Of a DNA stretch of 64,000 nucleotides, positions 12,801 through 23,600 are shown in pieces. Position 1 is the stretch's first letter. Every line of letters begins with the position of its first letter. Under the pieces are notes generated by a model. It saw only the letters and a program-made list of their open reading frames with translations. It was not told where the DNA came from and did no database searches. Both the position numbers and the translations under genes were made by a program. The DNA comes from Plumapathes pennacea (Eukaryota > Cnidaria > Anthozoa > Antipatharia > Myriopathidae), in NCBI GenBank assembly GCA_964036295.1, contig OZ038470.1, forward strand, positions 16,994,436 through 17,058,435. The letters are read 5' to 3'.

Positions 12801-13908
12801 GTTGTAATCAAAGACTTTTCACATTATTTCATTGTAAATTTACTAACGTTGAACTCTAAAAATAACAAAAATGCTAAACCTAATCCCGGATTATCCTGAC
12901 TGTTTTTTGAACAACTGGGCTTTATGTTAGCTCGACCGGTCTTATATCTAAGTATTTGTCGCTTTCTCTCACCACCTATCATGCAAAATGAACAAAGGAA
13001 AGCAAAACATATACATATAAGGATAGATATCCCTGTACTGACTTTAATCCAATGGGGCGGGGAGACATAATATATCACCAGTTCTAAAAATATATAGTTT
13101 ACTTACTGGGGTCCTCTTCGTCTTCGTTTAGTTCTGCGGAAAGAATGAATGAAACACTGTGTTGATTTGTAGTTCGGAAACTATCGAGAAAGAAGTGCAT
13201 TCGGAAGCTCACGGTTGCCACGGAAACATGACTAGGAATTTTGTGTATTCCTGGTTTAATGTGTGTGAATGTTTGGAAAACGCAGCGCGTCTTTGTAAAT
13301 GAAAACATAGTTTTTATTCAACGCATGTATACTGAGGTTTTACCTGGTTCGTCATTTTCCACTTCTGCTGCCTCTTCGTCTTCCTGAGGGACTTCTACTT
13401 CTACTTCGACTTCCTCAGCTAAAGAAAAGAAATTAGCTCGACTGCATAAATTTATTAGAACGGTTCAGTGAACGAGAGAGATAGACAGAAATACATAGAA
13501 ACAGAAAGAAAGCGCAGAGCAGAACAGAACAGTGTACACAGACGAAGAGAGACAGTTGAAGATAGGGAGACAATGAAAATAACATGCATGTTCTTAAAGA
13601 TGTATCAGTACTTTGGTTTTTAGTATCGTTAAAAAGGAGAACGCTACATAAAAGCTAGAAGTCTCTCCTGTGATAGAACCTTACACCGGATGTTCCTTTG
13701 CTTTTCTTCCTTTTTTTAGTTGAAAACAAAAAATCTAGGTAAATTAAGGGTTTAAATAAGCGAGTACGTAAGTGAATAAGTGCATGAGAAGCTAAGTGAT
13801 TTACCAAGTGAAGTAACACAGTGTTATGTTACCTTCGGGGTCTTCTGGCAGAGGTACAGCTTGAGTGCAAGCTACCAAAACTATCAGGAATAAAATCCAC
13901 AGCTTCAT
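6807..13908 (-). CDS. HGR-A: secreted modular His/Gly-rich protein, 15 coding exons
   Basis: Exons: 13908-13833, 13418-13344, 13133-13107, 12729-12628, 12297-12265, 11888-11415, 11109-11071, 10890-10279, 10185-10129, 9867-9352, 9262-9206, 8838-8248, 8048-8019, 7001-6981, 6892-6807. All junctions are GT-AG and phase 1; the total is 931 codons plus stop, with no frame break. Residues 1-16 or so are a signal peptide (start MKLWILFLIV). Acidic mini-exons rich in Glu/Asp/Ser (residues 26-59, 94-104, 263-275, 480-498, 671-689, 887-903) alternate with a short Gly/Tyr exon (60-93), four His/Gly blocks (105-262, 276-479, 499-670, 690-886) and a Tyr-rich tail ending GYYY. Each His/Gly block has an Ala/Gly/Ser stretch, a tetrapeptide xHG-hydrophobic tract and a helix-like end; most also have GHHG-type spacers. 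I know no annotated family that fits. Likely an extracellular structural or metal-binding polymer (inference). Confidence 0.82.
7348..7557 (+). other. Isolated 70-codon open frame inside an HGR-A intron
   Basis: An acceptor-like TAATTGCAG precedes a frame of ordinary amino-acid composition (GQTPTDITLS at its start, ELRKW then a stop at the end). It lies on the strand opposite HGR-A, between exons 13 and 14. No family was recognised. It could be a terminal exon of a nested gene, a decayed insertion or chance. Confidence 0.2.
8248..11888 (-). repeat. Four His/Gly exon modules alternating with acidic mini-exons (HGR-A)
   Basis: Modules 11888-11415, 10890-10279, 9867-9352 and 8838-8248 share the order spacer, HxVPSxKKAHAAGSAAG-like stretch, QGLGHGIGHGVGHG tetrad tract, and helix-like end. 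The 10.9 and 9.9 kb modules are the most alike. The 8.8 kb module has diverged most: it lacks the HxVPS stretch and ends in a run of GHGLY/GHGLH/GHGIH pentads. Three acidic exons of the type DDSEE(T/I)S separate them. Confidence 0.85.
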
Positions 13909-13970
13909 GACTGCACTTCGCTCCTTCAGACTCGAAATGCTGTTCTTGCTAAATCTTGAAAGTGTTCGGG

Positions 13971-13978
13971 TTTTTATA
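13971..13978 (-). promoter_or_regulatory. TATA box of HGR-A
   Basis: TATAAAAA on the minus strand, 63 nt upstream of the ATG at 13908. With a start site about 30 nt downstream the 5' UTR would be about 30 nt, leaving no room or need for a 5' UTR intron. Confidence 0.75.
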
Positions 13979-16900
13979 CGTTTCGTTGCCTCCAGGAACT
14001 TGACCAATACTCAGCTTTTACAAGATCTTTCTGGTGTTTTATTGGTCAGTTTCTAAATTGGCTCCCTTGCAATATTTTTTTGATCGCTTTAGGTGACCTT
14101 GCTGTCAATATCCGAGTCAATACACCTGGCAGATCAAAGACTCTAGGAATTTTGTTAGTGCCAACACCATATCGTCCGAGATACGACTGTCATTACAACG
14201 GTTCCATCATATATATTGTTTATCTGGCTGTTTCTCTAATGAATGAAAAATTTCAGCCAGAGCAGTTGGTCTTCGCCAACAATATTTTCCACGGTGAAGT
14301 TTTAATTTCATGATCAGCGATAGGAATCAGTTTGGCGACCAGTGTTTAGAATTTCATTTTGTTTGAGAACTACTTGAGTGGGATGGTTTGGTATTAGAGC
14401 AAGTAAGAATCTGTGACGTCATATGACGTCAGGTCAGGACGAATCACGCTGGAGAAGTCTTTTTTATGTTCTTCTATTAAGTACTGAACTGTAAACCTTG
14501 GAAAAGTCACCTATTCTTAATGCGACTGCAAATGTTTAGCCAAAAGAAAGTATATAATCAAGCTATTCATTATAATTCTTGTCATGAGTGTTTCTATTCG
14601 ATATTTGCTTTTGAAATGTTCAAGTATTTTGGAAGATCATGACATTGGTGAAAAAAACGGACCGTTTTCTTGTATCACAGTTTCTTAGACTCAAGAGACC
14701 CTTAAATCCCACGAGGAAAGAACGGTACACATAAATCAGTGAGTTTAGAAAGCCGGATGAATGCATTGCAGTAATTTGTCCTTGAAATGAGGATTTCCGT
14801 GCGATATGTCGAGGAAGATATTGTGCTGCCTGCACTGATTTGACGCGAAATGACTTTCTGAATGGAGTAGGTACACAACCAAATGAAATGCGAGTGCTTG
14901 AAAACAATGCCCTACTCTTAAGTATCTTATTATAGAAATCCTCACCCAGTAGAACCGTGTGAAATATATTATGAACAGCTGTATTACGCGACTTTTTTTT
15001 TGTAACTTAGTTGATATACTTTAAAAACAAATTATGAGCAGCAGGGCAAACATAGAATCGTGTTTTCGAGATTCTATATTGTTTTATTTTGTTTAAATAT
15101 TTCGGCGCTTGAAACTTTCTGGAAGTTGTAAGCGAACTTTCATTATTACCACCGGGATCTTTTTTATTTTTATTTGATTTTGGCACGTTTCTTTCTTCCT
15201 AAGAAAAAAACAGTGAAAATCTGAACGTTGAATAATAGCTCCACTGTTGATTTTTAAGCCAAGCTGATTTCTAACCCACTTTAAGTCGCGTAAGTGGAAA
15301 CACCTGGCTTTTGAAGTCTTGTTTCTCCTGTCATAAGTCATACAAGCATCACATCAGTTATCAAAACCTGAATAGAAGCCTAGCCAATGTTGAATTGCAT
15401 GTCTTGTTCGGGACATATTTGGTTTTGTTTCAAACTTTCAATAATATTGCCTGGGCTGTCATCTTCATGTGGTTGCAAACTGAACGTATTGGGTTACGTC
15501 AAACGTGCATTCTTCATTCTTCTGTGTGCTTTATAAGTAACTTCAGCTTATTTAGACGGCGATGTTTTTTGTGGCTTTTGAACTTGAAGCTTTCTCTATT
15601 TCTGTCTATTTATGTTTTTCTCTTTCTTTCTTTTTGGCTATATTTTCTTTTTTCTCTTGGGCTTGGCTTTCATTTATTTATTAAACTGTTCGCTCGTTTT
15701 GAGTCATCAAGTCTAAACATTTAGTAAACGTTTGGTAATGTTTTCACTTGCAATGTCGTCCTGGAGTTTCAAAGCAATATGTGAGATTGTGTTTTCTATG
15801 TTCTTTGCCAATATCTGCAGCTGTAGCGCCTTTTTCACACTGTGTTCTGATCAATACACGTGTGTTTAGTAATTATTAGCACCGACGCCAATAAAGTAAC
15901 CTCAAATACCTACGACATCTAATGTTAATCACCAACAAGGTGACTGACTGTTACAGAGGTTGAAAATGCTGTTTGAGGAAGGTTGATAATTTCCTGGGGA
16001 AAGATCCATGAACTTCCCCAAGTGATCACAGTATTACTCATACACGTAGCTACTAGGGACAACCCAAAGCATCTTGTCGTAAACGACGGTTCTTTTTTAT
16101 CGACTTCTATTTTCACAACAGCAATACAGGGTTTGACGTTTAGCAAGGGTGTAATCAAGAGCTAGAATATTCTTCCGTGTGATTTGATTTACTGTGCGTT
16201 CTCGTTTTTGAAGAACGTTTCCGTATAACTTTAAACAGTTTCATTACGCAGCAAGGTTGATTCAGTTCATTTTATTTTTTATATAGCATGTAGGCAGAGT
16301 TGGGGATCGTTATACAGGGCACATGTTTCAATTTGGTACCGTTTCACAGGTTCTTTTGTACTCCTGTTTTGAATACTGATGAGTGAAATTAGAGTGTCGA
16401 ATTGATATTGTTGCTACTCTAACAAATCCCCATTCAGGAATCCGTTTTAATCATTGTAAAACAGACTTCTGACGCTAAGTTCTTTTTAACTTCTTATAAC
16501 TACCCTCTTGTGTTTTCTAAGAAAGAAGTGGTGTCTCAGTGCTTGTACTGTTCACGGAACTGCCGGAAAACAGTTATTTGGAACTGTGGACAACCGTTTG
16601 CTTTAGTGTTAGGTATCTATGGCATTACATTTCTTAAACTGTCGTATTGCACCGACCAGCGATTACCTAGGACACTAATTGCCTTTTTAAGGAGATTGAA
16701 CTCATATCACTGATTTTTATTCAGTCCTTTAGGGCGATAACTTGAGCACCTGTGCTAATAGCTTGAACTCGTAGTGACAATATACATAGAATGGTGTCTC
16801 TAATCAGCGATATATTGCATTCTTTGTTGTGTAGTGCACTGTTAAGAGAATGCTTCAATTGCACGAGGGAAGGCAAATATCTAATTCCACACCTGCCTCA

Positions 16901-17466
16901 ACTACCAAGCTCGCAAATGTCAATCCATAGGATTTACATATTTTAAAATTCATTTCTATCAACATTCCCTCAGAAAAATGTATGAGTAGTGTTGACGAAT
17001 TGATCATTTGATGGATTTCAACCTAAACAGGAGATCACTAGTCAGCTTTTTTATTTATTAAGTTATTTTTATTTTTATTTTAACCCATATTTAATGGACT
17101 TTGTATCGAAAGCATACGTTTGTTTCTGATCGCTCTTTCGGCCAAAGGTTCAAAAGGAAAAAAAAAAGAAAGAAGAAAAACAAAAACACGAAAACAAAGA
17201 CAAAAACGAAAACAAAAACAAAGAAAGAAAGAAAGAAAGAAAGGCGAAGGAAGTACAAAAACTAAAGCCTCAGTCACAGAAGTACAAACACTCCAATGCA
17301 CTCTGCCGTCTCATGCGGTTAGTTTAAAGACAGGAAACACTAGGCACGGTCTGGCAGCCTAACACTAGGCGCATAAAAAATATAAACAGAAGGAAGGGGT
17401 TATGGATATTTCTAAGTTTCATAAGGTGCAGTCAATGATGACGCCAAGATAAAGATGGTAATTGTG
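13979..17466. other. Intergenic spacer between HGR-A and HGR-B
   Basis: About 3.5 kb between the HGR-A promoter and the HGR-B poly(A) signal. Open frames here are AT-rich and unlike known proteins. Apart from the double CRE, the only notable content is a purine-only tract near 17159-17245 rich in AAAGA/AAACA, which is low complexity. Confidence 0.6.
14414..14431. promoter_or_regulatory. Double CRE palindrome upstream of HGR-A
   Basis: TGACGTCATATGACGTCA is a perfect 18-bp palindrome made of two consensus cAMP-response elements (TGACGTCA) separated by TA. It lies about 440 bp upstream of the HGR-A TATA box. CREs bind CREB/ATF-type bZIP factors; that this pair controls HGR-A is inferred from position only. 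Confidence 0.5.
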
Positions 17467-17472
17467 TTTATT
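17467..17472 (-). terminator. Poly(A) signal of HGR-B
   Basis: AATAAA on the minus strand, about 180 nt after the HGR-B stop codon at 17653. Confidence 0.65.
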
Positions 17473-17652
17473 GCCAACTTAAGCTATACAACCGTCAGAT
17501 TGCTGTCACAGAAAATACGAAGAAACAAATAGTTGGTAACTAAAAAAATAAACCAAAACTCAAAACAACGAAACTAAAACTGAAATAAAATAGACTCTCA
17601 TAAAACATTAGTTGGCCAGTGCGTTCCGACTTCTCCAACTCCCTCAATTGAT

Positions 17653-20600
17653 TCACATGGACTCGTCATCTGGAAGACAATCCCAAAGAAAGTTTAAAAT
17701 CATTGCATAAAAAAAATGTTTTATTGTACATCACTTACAATGTGCTTAGCCTCGAGACAGGGGAAGTTTTTGTGGACTTTCCTAGCTTGACTTTAATTAG
17801 AAATATGCAGCATAGGTACCAAACTCAAACTTAAGGAGAGCTCGAGGTTTTTTTGAGTTGAACAGCAGACATTTTATTGCAAAACATCTTTGAGATACTC
17901 ACAGTATTTGCCATGATGTCCGTGGTGTCCACCATGTCCGTATCCACCATGTCCGTGATGTCCTTTATGTCCATGACCTTCGTAGATGCGGTGTCCATAA
18001 CCTTTCTTGGAAGCAGAGTAGAGTCCATCAACGATACCGTTGGCCATTCCTGCAGCGAGTCCATGGGCAGTTCCGTCGGTCAGACCATGGGCCAATCCGT
18101 GTCCGGTTCCATGTCCGAGACCGTGAGATACTCCGTGTCCAACTCCGTGACCGATGCCATGTCCAAGTCCTTGTCCAGCGGCATTAGCGGTTGACTGGGC
18201 GGCTCCACTTCCAGCGGCAGCTCCAGCACGACTACCTGCAGCACTACCAGCAGCATGGGCCTTTCCCCTGCTTGCGACGTAGTGGGCCTGTCCGCCATGG
18301 TGTCCGTGTTTGCCATGATGTCCATAATGTCCGTGGTGTCCGTGGTGTCCCTTCCAGGATGCGTCTTCCTCTTCATCGTCTATCAAGTGCAAGATGATGT
18401 GAAGAGTCAGCACTTAACTTTTCATTAGCAACTTTAAACAAAACAATCAGCAAATTAAAAAAAGGCACACAAAAAGGAATTTGTATCTACAGGTCTTTTT
18501 TGTGTTCATGCAAACTTAAAAACTGATGGTTTTTAAATACTCGAAGATATTTATCCTTTTAAATTTTGAAATAAGCAAGGTCGGTAAAGGAGTTTGGCTC
18601 TGATAAAAATTGAGGAGAAAGCGTTTCAAACAAGACTATGTTCTCTTGCAAAACCCAATTTTTACACGAAGTCGCTGTAGAGATTTGTGACAACTTACAA
18701 TATTTGCCATGATGTCCATATCCACCATGTCCGTATCCACCATGTCCGTGATGTCCTTTATGTCCATGACCTTCGTAGATGCGGTGTCCATAACCTTTCT
18801 TGGAAGCAGAGTAGAGTCCATCGACGATACCGTTGGCTAATCCTGCAGCGAGTCCATGGGCAGTTCCGTCGGTCAGACCATGGGCCAATCCGTGTCCAGT
18901 TCCATGTCCGAGACCGTGAGATACTCCATGTCCAACTCCGTGACCGATGCCATGTCCAAGTCCTTGTCCAGCAGCATTAGCGGTTGACTGGGCGGCTCCA
19001 CTTCCAGCGGCAGCTCCGGCACGACTACCTGCAGCACTACCAGCAGCATGAGCCTTTCCCCTGCTTGCGACGTAGTGGGCCTGTCCGCCATGGTGTCCGT
19101 ATTTGCCATGATGTCCATAATGTCCGTGGTGTCCGTGGTGTCCCTTCCAGGATGCGTCTTCCTCTTCATCGTCTATTAAGTGCAAGATGATGTGAAAAGT
19201 CGTCACTTAACTTTTAAATAATGAATTTAAACAAAACAATCAGGAAATTATAAAAAGGCACAAGGAAAAGGAATTTGTATCTACAGGTTTTTTTGTGTTC
19301 ATGCAAACTTAAAAACCGATGTTTTCAAACACTCGGAGATATTTATCCTTTTAAAATTTGAAAGAAGCAGAGCCGGTGAAGGAGTTTGGTTTTGGTAAAA
19401 ACTAAGAAGAAAAAAGTTTCAAATAAGAATATGCCCTCTTGCAAATCCCAATTTTTACACAAAGTCGCTGTAGAGATTTGTGACAACTTACAGTATTTGC
19501 CACCATGTCCACCACATCCACCATGTCCGCATCCACCATATCCTTTATGTCCATGACCTTCGTAGATGCGGTGTCCATAACCTTTCTTGGAAGCAGAGTA
19601 GAGTCCATCGACGATACCGTTGGCCAATCCTGCAGCGAGTCCATGGGCAGTTCCGTCGGTCAGACCATGGGCCAATCCGTGTCCGGTTCCATGTCCGAGA
19701 CCGTGAGATACTCCGTGTCCAACTCCGTGACCGATGCCATGTCCAAGTCCTTGTCCAGCAGCATTAGCGGTTGACTGGGCGGCTCCACTTCCAGCGGCAG
19801 CTCCGGCACGACTACCTGCAGCACTACCAGCAGCATGAGCCTTTCCCCTGCTTGCGACATAGTGGGCCTGTCCACCATGGTGTCCGTGTTTGCCATGATG
19901 TCCATAATGTCCGTGGTGTCCGTGGTGTCCCTTCCAGGATGCGTCTTCCTCTTCATCGTCTATCAAGTGCAAGATGATGTGAAGAGTCAGCACTTAACTT
20001 TTCATTAGCAACTTTAAACAAAACAATCAGCAAATTGAAAAAGGCACACAAAAAGGAATTTGTATCTACAGGTTTTTTTGTGTTCATGCAAACTTAAAAA
20101 CTGATGGTTTTTAAATACTCGGAGATATTTATCCTTTTAAATTTTGAAATAAGCAAGGTCGGTAAAGGAGTTTGGATCTGATAAAAATTGAGGAGAAAAC
20201 GTTTCAAACAAGAATATGTTCTCTTGCAAAACCCAATTTTTACACGAAGTCGCTGTAGAGATTTGTGACAACTTACAATATTTGCCATGATGTCCATATC
20301 CACCATGTCCGTGATGTCCTTTATGTCCATGACCTTCGTAGATGCGGTGTCCATAACCTTTCTTGGAAGCAGAGTAGAGTCCATCGACGATACCGTTGGC
20401 TAATCCTGCAGCGAGTCCATGGGCAGTTCCGTCGGTCAGACCATGGGCCAATCCGTGTCCGGTTCCATGTCCGAGACCGTGAGATACTCCGTGTCCAACT
20501 CCGTGACCGATGCCATGTCCAAGTCCTTGTCCAGCAGCATTAGCGGTTGACTGGGCGGCTCCACTTCCAGCGGCAGCTCCGGCACGACTACCTGCAGCAC

Positions 20601-23600
20601 TACCAGCAGCATGGGCCTTTCCCCTGCTTGCGACATAGTGGGCCTGTCCACCATGGTGTCCGTGTTTGCCATGATGTCCATAATGTCCGTGGTGTCCGTG
20701 GTGTCCCTTCCAGGATGCGTCTTCCTCTTCGTCGTCTACAAAGTGCAATTGGATGTCAAAAGTCGTCACTTAACTTTTATGGTCAAACAAAACAAAATAG
20801 TTTACGGAAAGGAATTTGCATGTGGAAGTACTTGAGATTTTTTGATTTATAAACGTTGAAATAAGCAATGTCTGTAAAGGAGTTGTGCTATGATAAAAAT
20901 TGAGAAGAAAATGCTTAAAACAAGATTATGTCCTTTTACAAAAACCAAATTTTACATGAAATCGCAGTACAAAATTCTGACAACTCACAGTATTTGCCAT
21001 GATGTCCGTATCCACCATGTCCGTGATGTCCTTTATATCCATGACCTTCGTAGATGCGGTGTCCATAACCTTTCTTGGAAGCAGAGTAGAGTCCATCGAC
21101 GATACCGTTGGCCAATCCTGCAGCGAGTCCATGAGCAGTTCCGTCAGTCAGACCATGAGCCAGTCCATGTCCGGTTCCATGTCCAAGACCGTGAGATACT
21201 CCGTGTCCAACTCCGTGACCGATGCCATGTCCAAGTCCTTGTCCAGCAGCATTAGCGGTTGACTGGGCGGCTCCACTTCCAGCGGCAGCTCCGGCACGAC
21301 TACCTGCAGCACTACCAGCAGCATGAGCCTTTCCCCTGCTTGCGACGTAGTGGGCCTGTCCACCATGGTGTCCGTGTTTGCCATGATGTCCATAATGTCC
21401 GTGGTGTCCGTGGTGTCCCTTCCAGGATGCGTCTTCCTCTTCATCGTCTACAAAGTGCAGTTGGATGTGAAAAGTCGTCACTTTTATTGTTAAACAAAGC
21501 AAAATAGTGCACGGAAAGGAAATTGCATTTGGAGGTACTTGTTTTGACATACATTAACATTGGGTAATTTTTATAAACTTGTGGAGAGTTTTTAATCTGT
21601 AAACGTCGAAATAGGCAATGTCTGTAAAGGAGTTGTGCTACGATAAAAATTGAGAAGACAGTTGCTTAAAACAAGATTATGTCCTTTTGCAAAACCCAAA
21701 TTTTACATGAAATCGCTGACAAAATTCTGACAACTTACAGTATTTGCCGTGATGTCCGTGGTGTCCACCATATCCACCATATCCACCGTGTCCTTTATGT
21801 CCATGACCTTCGTAGATGCGGTGTCCATAACCTTTCTTGGAAGCAGAGTAGAGTCCATCAACGATACCGTTGGCCAATCCTGCAGCGAGTCCATGGGCAG
21901 TTCCGTCGGTCAGACCATGGGCCAATCCGTGTCCGGTTCCATGTCCGAGACCGTGAGATACTCCGTGTCCAACTCCGTGACCGATGCCATGTCCAAGTCC
22001 TTGTCCAGCAGCATTAGCGGTTGACTGGGCGGCTCCACTTCCAGCGGCAGCTCCGGCACGACTACCTGCAGCACTACCAGCAGCATGGGCCTTTCCCCTG
22101 CTTGCGACGTAGTGGTCCTGTCCGCCATGGTGTCCGTGTTTGCCATGATGTCCATAATGTCCGTGGTGTCCCTTCCAGGATGCATCTTCCTCTTCATCGT
22201 CTATCAAGTGCAAATCGATGTGAAAAGTCGTCACTTAACTTTTAAGTAATGAATTTAAAAACAATCGGCAAATTAGAAAAGGCACAGGAAAAGGAATCTG
22301 TATCTACATGTGTTTGTATTCATGCAAACTTAAAAACCGATGTTTACAAACGTTCGGAGATATTTATCCTTTTAAATTTTGAAAGAATTAAAACCGGTAA
22401 AGGAGTTTGGCTTTGGAAAAAACTGAGAAGAAATACGTTTCAAACAAAAATATGTCCTCTTGCAAAACCCAGCTTTTACATGAAGTCGCTGTAGAAATTT
22501 GTGACAACTTACAGTATTTGCCACCATGTCCACCACATCCACCATGTCCGCATCCACCATATCCTTTATGTCCATGACCTTCGTAGATGCGGTGTCCATA
22601 ACCTTTCTTGGAAGCAGAGTAGAGTCCATCAACGATACCGTTGGCCAATCCTGCAGCGAGTCCATGGGCAGTTCCGTCGGTCAGACCATGGGCCAATCCG
22701 TGTCCGGTTCCATGTCCAAGACCGTGAGATACTCCATGACCAACTCCGTGACCGATGCCATGTCCAAGTCCTTGTCCAGCAGCATTAGCGGTTGACTGGG
22801 CGGCTCCACTTCCAGCGGCAGCTCCGGCACGACTACCAGCAGCACTACCAGCAGCATGAGCCTTTCCCCTGCTTGCGACATAGTGGGCCTGTCCGCCATG
22901 GTGTCCGTGTTTTCCATGGTAGCCATGGTGGCCATGTCCACGATGTCCCCAGTGGTGACCTGGAGTGAGGATCGTCGTAATTTTAATTGAACATTTTCAA
23001 TTATCATACAGCTGGTTGATTAGGGTGTGCTTTTTGTCTCCAACATCTTTCATATGAATGTAGTTCTCACTAAGAAACTGAATGTGTGTTGAAGCGTTCC
23101 TTTTTTTGAATGTCGGACGAAATTGTTTGGTGTGATTAGTTTTTTGTTTGGCTCGGTGGCATTGGCGCTATTACTTGATTGGTGGGCTTGTTTTAATTGT
23201 ACTGCGAGACCAATTGATGTGGTTTGTCTTATCGGTGGGATTTACGTTATGTTTAAATTGACTAACCTGGATCTTCGCTTATTTCTTCAATGGCGTCATC
23301 TGTAGGAAAGCATAACAACACAAGATTAAATACGGTTTTTTCAACTGGCTCTGGAGGCTGTAGAAAGATATGTAAAGAACGATTTAGTATTTTTTAACTG
23401 AAAGCTCTTAAAAGCCTGGAGAGACACGTGCTGATCTCCTAAAGAAGACACACCACGAAACGACCTTCGTATAACTACTAGACGTTTAACTGTAAGTAGA
23501 AACCGTTGTAATCGAACGGTTTTCTTACAGTAGATGTGCTTGAGTTGGTGGAATATATGAGCTGCAGCCTTAAGTCCTTCCTTGATTCCTTGGGCCATTC

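Noticed and set aside
15311..15724. 137-codon + strand frame
   Set aside because: AT-rich, Phe/Leu-heavy composition without motifs or splice context; probably chance.
8194..22795. Many + and - strand frames rich in Val/Thr/Asp/Met or Ser/Val over the His/Gly exons
   Set aside because: They are frame shadows of the GHG codon repeats; none has its own signals, and they end where the real exons end.
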